Assembly (NCBI GenBank): GCA_946811695.1
Contig: OX328125.1
Location: 106,549,470-106,613,469, forward strand
DNA from: Gonocerus acuteangulatus
Lineage: Eukaryota; Arthropoda; Insecta; Hemiptera; Coreidae
Direction of reading: 5' to 3'
Length of the DNA stretch: 64,000 bases
Shown: positions 1 to 11,351 of the stretch, piece by piece
Layout: the number at the start of each line of letters is the position of its first letter
How positions within the stretch are numbered: position 1 is the first letter of the stretch
Program-made: the position numbers and the translations under genes
Notes under the pieces: model-generated
What the model was told of the DNA's origin: nothing
Databases searched by the model: none
What the model saw: only the letters and a program-made list of their open reading frames with translations

Positions 1-2
1 TT

Positions 3-1504
3 GCTGATCATCTCAAAAGAACATTTACTCCTCATCCTCCTCCTGATCCGGATTCCTATTTACCCGAATTAGATGATTTCCTACATTCCCCTCTTCCTCT
101 CTCCCTACCACCAAAAGCAGTTAATCCATCTGAAGTTAAATTTCTAATATCCCAACTACTTTCCCGAAAATCCCCTGTTTACGACCTCATTACCTCCAGA
201 ATTCTTAAACAGCTCCCAACCAAGGCCATTGTATTCCTCACCTATATCTACAACTGCATCCTCCGAACAACCCATTATCCCATACTCTGGAAATTCTCAG
301 TCGTCATCCTTTTTCCTAAACCTGGTAAACCTCCCAACAATCCTTCCTCCTACCGCCCTATCAGTCTTCTCCCAATATTCTCCAAACTATTTGAAAAGAT
401 TTTATTAAAGCGCCTACTACCTATCCTAAACTCCCAAAATCTCATCCTATCTCACCAATTCGGATTCCGCTCCCAACACTCCACAGTGCAGCAAGGGCTT
501 CGGGTTGTTGATCTCATCTCCTCATCCCTCGAGCGAAAAGAGTATTGCACGTCTGCCTTCTTGGATGTAGCTCAAGCATTCGACCGAGTCTGGCATGCAG
601 GCTTACTCTTTAAGCTCAAAACTTTCCTTCCTAGCACCCTTTACCTAATCCTCCGCTCCTATCTCTCAGACAGGTTCTTCCAAGTCCGGCATGGAACAGC
701 CTACTCAGATTATTGCCCTGTAGAAGCGGGAGTTCCTCAGGGTAGTGTCCTCGGTCCCATCCTTTACACCCTTTATACAGCTGATATTCCAACACACCCC
801 GACACCCTCCTGGCAACGTACGCAGATGATACGGCCATCCTCTCACCCCACATAAATCCAGACACAGCCTCCCAGAACCTACAAACCCATCTAACCGAAA
901 TTGAACAGTGGTGCAAAAAGTGGCGCATCAAAATAACGTCGAAAAATGTCACCAAATAACCTTTACTCTTCGACGTAAAACCTGTCCTTCCGTTTCCTTT
1001 AACGACAATCCGTTACCCATAACCAACACCATCCGATACCTTGGGTTTTATCTTGACTCACGACTAACTTGGAACGCACACATTAAACAAAAACGACAAG
1101 AACTCAATCGACGATTCGGACAACTATACAGACTACTAAATCGAACATCCCACTTAACCGTACAGAACAAACTAACTGTCTACAACTCATTATTAAAACC
1201 TATATGGACTTTTGGAGTAGAACTCTGGGGGACAGCCAAGCATTCCAACATCCACCGAATCCAAACATTTCAATCCAAAATCCTACGTACCATAGTTAAT
1301 GCTCCTTATTACGTTTCGAATCGCACCCTCCATGACCTAAATATTCCTTTTGTCCAAGATATAAGCCCTAGCCGCTTCTCATCATTCCATAGTAAATTGA
1401 TCAATCATCCTAATCCTATGGCCCAATCCTTATCCAGCATCAATCATCCTTCCTCTCCACCAAGACGTCTTAATAGGAAGTGGCCACGGGATCTGCTTAG
1501 GTAG
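3..1504 (+). pseudogene. Jockey-like LINE ORF2, reverse transcriptase part, frameshifted and cut by the window edge
   Basis: The frame starting at base 3 is open from the window edge to 959 and reads as a non-LTR retrotransposon reverse transcriptase. Visible motifs are SSYRPISLLP, HQFGFR, DVAQAFDRVWH, GVPQGSVLGP and the catalytic ATYADD. Near 945 the frame shifts by one base (a one-nucleotide loss is the simplest reading). The protein then continues in another frame to 1504 through the thumb region (ITFTLRR, YLGFYLDSRLTWNAHI, VELWGTAKHSNI, RRLNRKWPRDLLR). It resembles the LINE at 27.9-29.1 kb throughout, so both belong to one Jockey-type lineage. The endonuclease half would lie left of the window. 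The 3' UTR runs to an A-rich tail near 1795-1830. The frameshift makes this a dead copy. Confidence 0.9.
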
Positions 1505-1830
1505 TGAAGTGTCGTGCAGTGACCAACAATCAGAACTAATGTAATTATGAGAGTGATATCGATGGATATTTTCTCTCCTCGTGAAATCACAGGCCACGTC
1601 TTACCCGTCTCCAATCCTCCCTGCTATTCGCAGGGTGTGGTTGGATGATGTACGGTGACTCCAGGTCATCCTAGAATCCTTCCTAAGGAAGGTATTTGGT
1701 TGACAACTGGTGGCACCTGAGGCGTGGTCAAGCTACCTATATCAAATTACAAAATACACATAATTGTAAATAAATCTGTAAAAAAATAGTTATCTGTAAA
1801 TAAATAAAAAGTTGAAAAAAAGAAGAAAAG
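1505..1830 (+). other. 3' UTR and A-rich tail of the LINE
   Basis: Non-coding sequence follows the LINE stop codon and becomes A-rich from about 1740. It ends in an AAAGTTGAAAAAAAGAAG-type tail. It abuts, near 1831, the body of a family A element whose uninterrupted homologue is at 32.2-32.3 kb. The LINE therefore either inserted into that element or truncated it. Confidence 0.6.
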
Positions 1831-4105
1831 AATTCGAAGGTGCCTTATGAATATCTAGATTACAGTACTGGTGTTGATTTCGTTCTTTAGAATTGTTCTT
1901 GGTATTCCCTATTTTCATCTGTTACCCATATCTGTTACAAGTAGTTTTTTCTTATTGATTATAGAATATAAATCTATTTGGTTATAAAACAGGATACGTA
2001 AAATTAGTACGAATATTTCGGAGATTTCTGAGCGAAAGGCCTTGTAAGATTTTCTACCACCACAAACGGCATTTTTCCTCTATTTTTATTTATTTAAATT
2101 ATTCTGCCTCTACCCTTGAGGGTCATTGGCAGGACATGCTTCCTGTAGAGTTCTTGGGATGTTATAGCGTGAACGATATGTAGAAGACTTTTTGCATTTG
2201 ATGATTATGTGTTCTATAGTCAGAGGCATTTCGCATATTTCACAAGTGGGTGGATGTAGATATTTGAGGAGGTAAGTGTGGGTTATTGCACAGTGGCCTA
2301 TTCGCAAACGTGCCAGAACGACTTCTTCCCTCCGAGAGTGACGTGAAGCTGTATCCCATGGTCTTGTGTCACGTTTTTCTCTCAGAAATTCGCTCCTGCA
2401 TGTTTGTGGCCAAAGTGCTGACCATTTTTCCAACATCTTATTTTTAATGTACCTTTTTACATCGTGCACAGTCGCCGCATCGACGTGTTGCACATCCGCA
2501 TCATTGTCACACCGAGCACGGTTTGCTTCTAGGTCTGCTAATTCATTGTACTCGATACCACAGTGCGACGGGACCCAGAGAAACGTATATGCTTTATGAC
2601 TTGTTTCATAACATAGTTTCCGGAATCTCTGAATCAATCCATTGGAAGAGTCCTCTGCAGTTAAGGCCTGTACTGCACTCAGAGAGTCGGTTATTACGAG
2701 TACTTTGTTATGGCAATGATCTTGAGCACACTTTACCGCTTGTAGAAGGGCATAAAGCTCTCCGGAGAATACTGAATTAGATTCATGCAGATTGCTCTTA
2801 AAAATACGTGAATCTGATACCACTGCACATCCTACTCGATCTCCCTTAGATGCATCCGTGAACAACATCAAATAGTCAGGGTATTTACTAATTTCTTCCT
2901 GGTACAAGGAGCAATATATGTGTCTTGATGTTGTATCCTTTGGGTATTGGGAAATGGAGGTATTGGTCGTATAATTAGGAATCCACCAAGGCGGCGTTGT
3001 TACCAATTCAGTCTTGCTAACTTGAGGCATGTTAATATCCTCTATTTTTATCCACTAGATAGGCTTTATTTGGCATATTATTCTACATATGTTTTATTAA
3101 GCAGGCGATTCTGATGAAATGTCATGTTTTTGCTGTCGATTTTAATTACGATGTGTCTAAGATTGGGTAACATTAGCGAGTCTACATAGTTAAGAACCGA
3201 CGACGGAGGTAGACTTCTTGCTATGATTTAGTCTACATATGAATATTAAGTCCTAAATCCAAAAAATAAACTTCACAAAGGTTAGATACTTTGAGCGAAT
3301 AGAGAGTCGGGTCAGTGCCCGTACAAACAGAAGGTCCGTAGGAAATTTACCTGCTTGGAGTTAATCCTCAAGAGTTGTAAATATACCCCAGGTATCTGCC
3401 GACACAAATACAAAGCCTAGCTAAGGTACAGAGAGCAACTTAATAATATCATTCACCAAAGTTCTTAAACTATACTAGATTCTGAAATAACACAGATCTT
3501 AAACATAGGTTAAATACTAAATATTCATAAAGATTACTTAGTTGTAACCCGATTCATCAATTAGCAATCAATAGTTATCAACACAGGTTATATACTAAAT
3601 ATTGATAAAAAGTATTTGATTAGAAAAAAACAAGATTCCTCAAGACTTGTTTTTGGTCCATTTGTATCTACTCCTTAGACTTAATTAGGTATATTATTCT
3701 ATATCTTGACTTGTTATTCGTCAAGACTTGTTATTTGTCCTTCTGTATCTACTAGATAGGCTTTACTCGGCATATTATTCTATATTAGGCAAGGTATTAT
3801 ACTCAATCTTTCTTGTACTTCTTCTTGATCCTTCTGTATCCACTAGAAAGGCTATATTAGGCATTGATTTATAGAGCTTTGCTTTAGAAAGAGAGCCGGA
3901 TTGTGTAATTTCCGCTTCTGTGTATAAGTGAACTACTGTCGGTGTCCCTGACGCCTTAATATCACTTATATTCGAGATGTTCGAGAGGATTTCGACAATT
4001 TTTACGAGATATATATAAAATTTATTTATTTTCTAAGCTTTTCAAATGACACTAGGGATATGAACGGAACCGCGCTAAGATGATGCAGTTCCTGCGAGTC
4101 GGAAT
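1831..4105 (-). mobile_element. Family A Helentron-like (HINE) element, reverse orientation, with nested LINE fragment
   Basis: The 5' end lies at about 4105, read on the minus strand: the GTCCGACTCGCAGG-type start, then the TTAGCGCGGTTCC motif. The body matches 30.7-32.3 kb through many shared blocks, for example the stretches around 3530-3590 and 1860-2080. The part distal to 1831 is cut off by the LINE. A LINE RNase H fragment is inserted at 2090-3037. Because this copy lacks the small MITE present in its homologue at 30985-31237, its 3831-3838 region serves as an empty site for that MITE. Confidence 0.7.
2090..3037 (-). pseudogene. 5'-truncated LINE fragment encoding RNase H and a C-terminal zinc motif
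   Basis: An open frame of about 306 codons (3030 down to 2110) carries a type I RNase H domain. It shows LFTDASKG (first Asp), FSGELYALL (Glu), VITDSLSA (Asp), VPSHCGIEYNELAD (last Asp), then a LINE C-terminal Cys/His motif, PPTCEICEMPLTIEHIIIKC. No reverse transcriptase lies upstream, so the copy is 5' truncated. The insertion is flanked by a perfect 14-bp direct repeat, TCCTCTATTTTTAT (2076-2089 and 3038-3051). The uninterrupted target is seen in the paralogous repeat near 32040-32060. The A-rich 3' end is on the left, as expected for a minus-strand insertion. RNase H places it in a LINE lineage such as I or R1/Jockey; the clade is not certain. Confidence 0.88.
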
Positions 4106-4303
4106 TTTTTTTTTTTTAATATGGAGCTTAAGATTTAGTCTCAAATAAAATATTTAACCACATTTTTTTCTTTTATCCTATCTTAAAAAATAATAATAAA
4201 TGTTCATTACTTAAATTTTTTTTTTTAGACATATAACTACATGTACGTTAATCTTATCCTATATTAAAATCTAAAAAAAAAAAAAAACAAAGTAATACGT
4301 TTT

Positions 4304-4306
4304 CTA

Positions 4307-4369
<63 letters not shown>

Positions 4370-4472
4370 TTTTGAAACGCAAAATGTTCTAGTCGGCACT
4401 TCCGGATTGTGTCATGAGATCAACCTTATATGCGGGGCTCCTCCCTATCGGGGGAGGGAGGAACCGCGCTAA
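4304..4472 (+). mobile_element. Family A element, isolated 3' end with (TA)n
   Basis: A (TA)n tract (about 4310-4354) changes into (TG)n and is followed by the standard family A 3' end: a GTTCTAGTCGGCACTTCC stretch, then a perfect hairpin whose arms are GCTCCTCCC and GGGAGG, then AACCGCGCTAA. No matching 5' end lies directly upstream. Confidence 0.75.
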
Positions 4473-5337
4473 ATCTTTATTCAACAACTTTGTTTTGTTT
4501 TTTTTATACCTATATGTACGTTAATCTACTTTTATCTAATTCTATTTTTTTCCTCCTTTAGAGAAAGGGTCGCCGAAGCTAAGTTTCCTTGAGATTTTCA
4601 CCTGTTGTCCAGGGCGCAGTGGGGGCCCGAGGCGGGCCTCGCTAATTGGGAAAAAATGTATAGGTTATGAGCTTGTAAAAAGAATGGTGTTTAGAAATAT
4701 AGACGGACGTAGCTTATATTTATTGGAATGGAATCTATATATTTTGTAATTTATATAAACGAAAAAACAAGTCTTGTCCCAGCATAGTATATTTCATTAG
4801 GAGTCGTCATAAAACTACAAGTACGGAAAGTGACCTTTGCTGCACCGATTGTCGGCTTATATTCTCATCTCGCTCAAAACTCAAGATGAAAATAATTTTA
4901 AAATGTCCAAAGTCCTATAGCAAAGTACTAGAATTTTCAGTCTGGCTCTGAGAAGTGGGGGCCCAGCTGTGAGAAGTGGGGCCCGTCATCTGGTCCAGGG
5001 CCCGGGCTCTGAGATGTGGCGGCCCTGGACCCCCAGAGACTTCCCGCCTTACCCCCACAGACTTCCTTCTGTTTTCTAAAGGCAAAGCTGAAAGGAAAGC
5101 GTTTTTAGCGTTTTTCGGTCCCCAAAGACTGGCGAGAGTAACCGTGATGACACGCTCTAAAAATGTGTTGATTCCCAAGGACAGCAATTTGAAGCATTTT
5201 AAGTGCAAATCTGTTCGATCCATTACTTCAAAAAAGAGACTAAGTTTTTCATAGTTCCATAAAAAATAGCTTATGTTGCCTCTCCTCAAGACAAAACTTG
5301 CTTTAGAAAATTTTTTTTTCTTTACACTGCATTATTC

Positions 5338-5369
<32 letters not shown>

Positions 5370-5606
5370 CATTTTATACACAAATATATTATTTTGCGCG
5401 ACAACCGATTTTAGCAGATTTTCAACGTCTTCAGAGCTGTGACAAAAGTAAATACATAAACATATTTGGTTGCATAACAGCTTACGCCGGTCCATTAAAA
5501 AAAACTCTAAAACTAAGCATAAAAATTACAATAATAAATAACCACAATATTTTTGTTTTGCCATCACATAAACAAACAAATTAAAATCAATAGCCTTATT
5601 TTACTA
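4473..5606. other. No gene recognised
   Basis: The region has AT-rich sequence, a GC-rich patch (about 4900-5060) and a pure A run of about 30 at 5340-5369. Short open frames here show no recognisable domain, and some are translations of simple sequence. Nothing functional is supported. Confidence 0.5.
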
Positions 5607-6198
5607 CATACAGTAAACTTCATCTAATCCGGCATCCTATGGTCGGGTACTGGAGGGGTGTCAAGGCAAAATATTAAAAGTGCGCCTCTTCAGTTCTTAT
5701 GTATCAATTCCACGAAATCAACAACCCCGTGGTGTACGACGGGTTTGTAGAAAAATGACCGAAACCCCATAAGCGTATATAGAAAATAATTTCGCGGGGG
5801 GGGGGGGGGGGGGGTAAGACCATTTCCGGAGTATGGAATACTATCCATTTAGATCTTGGAAGAGTTTTAGCCAACTAAAACGCTATTGCACCCTAAATGG
5901 AATATTTTTTATGAACTAAATGATCTCATTCAGTTCATTTTTAAGGATTTTATGAAATTATTTCTGATCAACTCAAAATTTCGGGGGGGAGGCTGCAGCC
6001 CCCTCAGCCCGAGGCAGTATAATTCTAATGGTGTGAAATTTTATTTTAGTCATTTTACTTTAAATATGTAATAGTCTTATAGTCTACATTTCGTTTAATT
6101 TCCACCTCTCTCTACGTTTTCCACATGCATTCGATAATCCGGAATATTTGATAATTCGGTTAGGTTCAAGTTCCGAACGTGCCGGATTAAAGGAAGTT

Positions 6199-6204
<6 letters not shown>
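5607..6204. mobile_element. Pogo/Tigger-like non-autonomous DNA element
   Basis: The left end, TACAGTAAACTTCATCTAAT, and the right end, which read inverted gives TAGTAAACTTCCTTTAATCC, form imperfect terminal inverted repeats that share the AGTAAACTTC and TAATCCGGCA parts. Both are flanked by TA, as expected for Tc1/mariner/pogo elements. No transposase ORF remains. A truncated copy of the C-rich MITE family is nested at about 5768-6010. Further AGTAAACTTCC ends recur at 6243 and 6317 between (TA)n tracts, so several ends are piled up here. Confidence 0.55.
5768..6010 (+). mobile_element. Truncated copy of the GGGCGTATATA MITE family
   Basis: It begins CATAAGCGTATATAG and shares the body of the intact copies at 54736, 55884 and 30985, including the TTTAGATCTTGGAAGAGTTT stretch. 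It contains an 18-20 base G run (about 5798-5815) and a second G run. The right terminal repeat is missing. Confidence 0.6.
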
Positions 6205-6246
<42 letters not shown>

Positions 6247-6251
6247 AACTT

Positions 6252-6321
<70 letters not shown>

Positions 6322-6402
6322 AACTTCCCGGTAGTGCAATCTGAAGTTGCTGATGAAAAATATTCACGTTTCACAGGCCGCGAAATAGTGTTCCAAAGTG
6401 GG

Positions 6403-6446
<44 letters not shown>
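6201..6446. repeat. (TA)n microsatellite cluster
   Basis: Three long TA tracts (6201-6242, 6255-6318, 6406-6446) are separated by short unique pieces that carry pogo-like ends. Confidence 0.9.
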
Positions 6447-6450
<4 letters not shown>

Positions 6451-6514
6451 TTATTTTCATAAATATGGCAAAGGTCCAAATAATAGTACTCCAGATTCTT
6501 GCACTATTTTATTT

Positions 6515-6565
6515 TTGATACGCCCTACATGTTTCGTGGCCTTATGCCACCTCCTCAGGGGCCAC
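6515..6565 (-). ncRNA. Hammerhead-like ribozyme motif in PLE end (minus copy)
   Basis: On the minus strand CTGAGGA (6558-6552) is followed by one extra G, a 5-bp stem GTGGC/GCCAC, GAAA (6535-6532), a short CATG and TA. It is the inverted twin of the motif at 7728-7762. The core fits C-U-G-A-N-G-A / G-A-A-A. The extra purine before stem II is not canonical. Confidence 0.5.
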
Positions 6566-6776
6566 TAAATCCTAAAAACATTTTTTACAAATTTTTAATG
6601 CCTTATTTTAGTAAATTTAATAATAATTATACATCGAGTAACATTAAAATTCCTATACTAACCCCTAAACTTTATATGTAAAATATAATAATAAAAATAA
6701 TATTGTTATATTGTACATACCCTATGTGTGGTCAGCTCGCCACCCATACTATGACTGAGGCTAGCTAAATACCTGT

Positions 6777-7430
6777 GTGGAGAGGCTTAGTAATCAGCTT
6801 ATTAAGATAAGTTGTATAAAGGTTTGTACTATTGCTTTTTCCCTTAATAATTTGGAAACTAAAAAAATACATAAGGGAAGCATCATAAATAATCATATAA
6901 TTAGTCAAAATAGGAGTGAAAACATTCAGGAATCCAAGAGAGAACGCGAGCAAATAGAAAATAATTTTTATTCATTTGATTTTCACCCAGCAATAGCAAA
7001 CAGGATGAAACTGATCTGTAACGGGATTTGCAAAATTAGCTGGAAATATAACAACAAAATAGAAAAGAATTTCAGCAAAATTAAGGACCAAATAAATAAA
7101 ATAAATTCAAAATATAACGTATATAAAGTTAAATGTAAAGATTGTAACAAGTGCTACATAGGGGAATCATCACAAATACTAAAGAATAGAATTAAGCAGC
7201 ATGCCAAAAATATAGACGAGAAATCAAATACAACAGCTCTAACGGACCACGCATTTAAGAACGGACATACATTTGACTTGGACGACATAGCAATAGTTGA
7301 CAAGGACAGAAACAACATTAAACGAAAAATAAAAGAAAATATCCACATAATAAAAAACAGGAACTCGGTAAATAAACAAACAGAAATTAAATTTTTAGAT
7401 AAGATATTTTACAATAACATTAGAAAATAG
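6777..7430 (+). pseudogene. Penelope-like element C-terminus with GIY-YIG endonuclease
   Basis: An open frame of 217 codons has the signature of the PLE GIY-YIG nuclease. It shows YNVYKVKCKDCNKCYIGES near residues 113-133, then the downstream KNRIKQHAKNI, TALTDHAFKNGHTFD and IKENIHIIKNRNSVN motifs. The two Cys residues before YIGES fit the CxxC insert typical of PLE nucleases. No reverse transcriptase precedes it, so this is the 3' part of a truncated PLE. The first ~60 residues overlap the inverted arm and are probably not native. It is unrelated in sequence detail to the PLE at 19.3-21.5 kb, so a second PLE family is present. Confidence 0.85.
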
Positions 7431-7718
7431 CGAACAATCCAAGGGAAAAAGCAATAGTACAAACCTTTATACAACTTATCTTAATAAGCTGATTACTAAG
7501 CCTCTCCACACAAGTATTTAGCTAGCCTCAGTCATAGTATGGGTGGCGAGCTGACCACACATAGGGTATGTACAATATAACAATATTATTTTTATTATTA
7601 TATTTTACATATAAAGTTTAGGGGTTAGTATAGGAATTTTAATGTTACTCGATGTATAATTATTATTAAATTTACTAAAATAAGGCATTAAAAATTTGTA
7701 AAAAATGTTTTTAGGATT

Positions 7719-7766
7719 TAGTGGCCCCTGAGGAGGTGGCATAAGGCCACGAAACATGTAGGGCGT
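7719..7766 (+). ncRNA. Hammerhead-like ribozyme motif in PLE end (plus copy)
   Basis: CTGAGGA (7728-7734), an extra G, stem II GTGGC-ATAAG-GCCAC, GAAA (7751-7754), CATG, then TA and GGGC. The GGGC after the presumed cleavage point pairs with GCCC directly before the core, giving stem I. PLEs are known to carry hammerhead ribozymes in their terminal repeats. The single extra base in stem II keeps confidence moderate. Confidence 0.5.
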
Positions 7767-7982
7767 ATCAAAAATAAAATAGTGCAAGAATCTGGAGTAC
7801 TATTATTTGGACCTTTGCCATATTTATGAAAATAAATAAATGTACATAAATAAAGGTCACTAATCGTGGAATTGAATATATATATATATATATATATATT
7901 TTTAATTCCCAATTTGGAACACTATTTCGCGGCCTGTGAAACGTGAATATTTTTCATCAGCAACTTCAGATTGCACTACCGG

Positions 7983-8598
7983 GTTTCCAAGGGAGGGGAG
8001 AATAAGTGTTAATAAGATTTATCTTTAATCCGATGTTTGTCTAGTGCATAGTTGTAAAATGCAATTTGCACGAGGAAATGTAGAAGACATTGCGGAAAAA
8101 GCCAACGGTTGACCTCGACTCGAGATGTAATAACTTCAAGATTAGAGTAATCACCCACGGATCCTGGTCCATGAGGTTGCGGTTCGTTCCAATCACATTT
8201 CTTAGTCGTCTGTGTGGTTTCAGGCGATCAACCCCTAAGTACATGTAAACTCTTAGGAAAGCAGTTAGAAGATACATCTTACATTCTATAAAATATTAAT
8301 AAATTACAGCTTAAAACAAATAGCAAACTTGGGGTATTTTTCATTTAGAGGTAAAGAGATTTTAAATGTGTGTAATTCAAGTTTTTGTCTAAAAATTCCC
8401 CAAAATGAATTTTCAAAGGGAGAAACATTGTTTTGAGAGAGATATTTCTGGAATGGTTATTGTTTCTTTTAAATCGAGTATGCCTGATGGTCTAAGATCC
8501 CGATACACCTCGACCTTCATCGAGCTGATTAATGGATAAAAATGATTTTATATCAAATTAATTATGTCGAAAAAAATTCAGTCCAGAATACGATTAAT
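7983..8598. other. No gene recognised
   Basis: AT-rich sequence without a credible ORF, repeat end or RNA gene. It ends at the start of the large inverted repeat. Confidence 0.5.
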
Positions 8599-9539
8599 TT
8601 ACAATTTAATTTTTTTTTTTTTTTTTCAAAATTGCATCGACTTGATTAATACACAAACTCCATGCCAATCGAAAGTATGAAGCCTATAGAATATGCAAAC
8701 GATGGGTGGTCTATTTTTATCCGGTCACAACCATGGGTTGTCGGGTGTAAACAGGCAACTCAAAATGAGTAACTTGCATCGATCTGATTAATGGATTAAA
8801 GTTATGTTAAAATTAAGATCATTTCATTACGAACACGGTGGTATAGGGTTGTCTGAGAAAAATCAGTCCAGAATTCCGGGTTTCGAGCTTTAAAGAGTGA
8901 AATATTGCTGCGAGGGAATACGTGCGACAGCGAGGTAATAGTCATATATGTACAGGGTGTCCCGCATTGAGGTGTCATAACTTTAGGGGTTTATTCTGCA
9001 CTTCATTTGTAGTTCATTGACACAAAAAATGAACGTTCTATCTGAAAATGTAGGAGAGCTACACAAGCCTTTGTCTATTTTAAAAACTACTGTTTTTTTG
9101 TTGTTTTTTTTTTTTTTTTTTTTTAAAGAAAAACTGTGTTTTCGGGATTTTTGATCAATATATCGTAAATAACGACGACATTTTTAGAATCTACATTAAA
9201 TTTCCAATAAGAAACACCCATTATTGAAATATCACCATGTAAATTAAGAGCAATATTAAAAGCCATATAGATGAGAATGTTTAATATTAGTGTTTTATTG
9301 AATTATTCAATATTTTTTTAATCGGCTATTATTATACTTAGAGGTTTGCATCCACCTCAAACGTTGCATTATTTAATAAGCTTCAAAATGGTAACCTCGT
9401 AGTTTAAGAAAAAGTTCTATTTCAATAAATATTTTTCTGATTTTTAAGTCAAACCCAATAAATGTGCTTTAGCATGAAGGAGCCGTTCTGAACAAAGTCT
9501 CTAAATTCACACAATGATGGTGATGTTCCATCCTTCCCA

Positions 9540-9860
9540 CACTACATGCCGTTTATTAAACAAGCCCATCTACCAAATATTAACTTACTCTGGATTCAAC
9601 TGGATGATTGTCCAGCTCATAATGGAAGAGTGGTGACGGAATAGGTGAAGAGTGAATTCCCTAACCGTTGAATCGGCCACTATGGACCAGTTCGTTTGCC
9701 TCCTGATCTGAATCCTCTAGATTTACATGAATTGGGAACATTGAAGAGCAGAGTGTACTCAGAGTCCATGACGACGAAGGAGGAACTCATCAACAGGATC
9801 CAGGAGCAGTGCCAGCTCATGAGAACTCAAAGAGAAGACGTAGAGATATTGAAAATATAA
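9540..9860 (+). pseudogene. Tc1/mariner-family DDE transposase remnant
   Basis: Conceptual translation gives the family's catalytic context with damage: a W-x-Q-x-D-D-x-PAHNGRVV stretch, then SEFPNR and IGHYGPV, a PPDLNPLDL block, and an LKSRVYSE stretch. In-frame stop codons interrupt it (for example a TAG after GTGACGGAA near 9638). These blocks are the second and third acidic motifs of the DDE domain; the first acidic motif and the DNA-binding half are absent. The right arm of the inverted repeat carries an inverted copy of the same stretch. It is certainly inactive. Confidence 0.75.
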
Positions 9861-10189
9861 TGAAAAAATAGTTATTAGCCCACAGTAATAACCATTTCTC
9901 TCTCACCCATAGATTTCTATTAATTTTTTCAGGGAAAACTAGGTAACATACTAAAGAAACTTCTGAGGGGGACCTTTCATTTCAATGTATTTTTTTTTCG
10001 CTTTTTATTTTTTGAGTTTTTCAAATTCAAATACATTACAATTTATAACTAATGAACCTATTTGAAGAAATTTTATGAAATGAAGTAGGCCTATTTTATT
10101 TTATTACAAATAAAATAAAATAAGAACCTCATGGCATTACCATATAATACGTGTATCCATTGTGTTTACAATAACGATAATTCTGTCCA

Positions 10190-10365
10190 AAATGTTTCAA
10201 AATGTGTTCGTGGGTTCGATTTCCACTATGGGGTGGTTTTCTTAACAAAAAAGACAAGGCATCAGCCCTATCCTGCCTACAAAAAGGGTGGTAACCTATA
10301 GATAACCTGTCCCAAAATTCTTAGTTAATGATAATGGAAGTTAAAAATTAAATAAATTCATCATT
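10190..10365 (+). mobile_element. 5'-truncated tRNA-derived SINE (family 1)
   Basis: It begins at the B-box region (GTGGGTTCGATTTCCAC) and continues through the CATCAGCCCTATCCTGC and GGTGGTAACCTATAGATAAC tail shared with the full copy at 59988-60210. The A box is missing. Confidence 0.75.
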
Positions 10366-11351
10366 GATTCCGATGTGCCCCCCTGCCCTTATCAGAGCAA
10401 AAGCTGTGTTTACGTACTTTGGGAACGGTTAGGGAATTCTCTCTTCACCTATTTTGTCCCCACTCGTCCATTATGAGCTGGACAATCATCCAGTTGAATC
10501 CAGAGTAAGTTAATATTTGGTAGATGGGCTTGTTTAATAAAAGTCATGTAGTGTGGGAAGGATGGGACATCACCATCATTGTGTGAATACAAGACTTTGT
10601 TCAGAACGGGTCCTTCATGCTAAAGCACATTTATTGGGTTTGACTTAAAAATCAGAAAAATATTTATTGAAATAGAACTTTTTCTTAAACTACGAGGTAC
10701 CATTTTGAAGCTTATTAAATAATGCAACTTTTGTGGCGGATGCAAACCTCTAAGTCTAATAATAGCCGATTAAAAAAAATATTGAATAATTCAATAAAAC
10801 ACTAATATTAAACATTCTCATCTATATGGCTTTTAATATAGCTCTTAATTTACATGGTAATATTTCAATAATGGGTGTTCCTTATTGGAAATTTAATGTA
10901 GATTCTAAAAATGTCGTCGTTATTGACGATACATTGATCAAAAATCCCGAAAACACAGTTTTTCTTTAAAAAAAAACAGTAGTTTTTAAAATACACAAAC
11001 GCTTGTGTAGCTCTCCTACATTTTCAGAAAGAACGTTCATTTTTGTGTCAATGAACTACAAATGAAGTGCAGAATAAACCCCTAAAGTTATGACACCTCA
11101 ATGCGGGACACCCTATACATATATGACAATTACCTCGCTGTCGCACGTATTCCCTCGCAGCAATATTTCACTCTTTAAAGCTCGAAAACCGGAATTCAGG
11201 ACTGATTTTTCTCAGACAACCCTATACCACCGTGTTCTTAATGAAATGATCTTAATTTTAACATAACTTTAATCCATTAATCAGATCGATGCAAGTTACT
11301 CATTTTGAGTTGCCTGTTTACACCCGACAACCAATCGTTGTGACTGGATAA

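Larger units (their letters stand above)
6327..7982. repeat. Fold-back inverted repeat around a PLE endonuclease fragment
   Basis: Sequence 6327-6405 is repeated inverted at 7905-7982, and 6462-6837 is repeated inverted at about 7446-7825, nearly identically. The centre (6840-7440) holds a GIY-YIG endonuclease fragment. The whole 1.65 kb can fold into one large hairpin. (TA)n tracts lie inside both arms. Confidence 0.85.
8951..11117. mobile_element. Tc1/mariner-like element, degenerate
   Basis: The ends read TACAGGGTGTCCCGCATTGA on the left and the inverted equivalent TATAGGGTGTCCCGCATTGA on the right (11097-11117), with TA at the borders. A degenerate transposase (9540-9860) and its inverted partial copy (about 10430-10620) lie inside. 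Confidence 0.75.

Noticed and set aside
4915..5289. 124-codon minus-strand ORF and its + strand overlap
   Set aside because: Both strands are open across a GC-rich patch; no domain, no homologous copy in the window, and composition explains it.
6095..6462. ORFs with long YIYIYI runs
   Set aside because: They are translations of (TA)n on either strand. The same holds for 17070, 19087, 22051, 33743, 38287, 47281 and similar frames.
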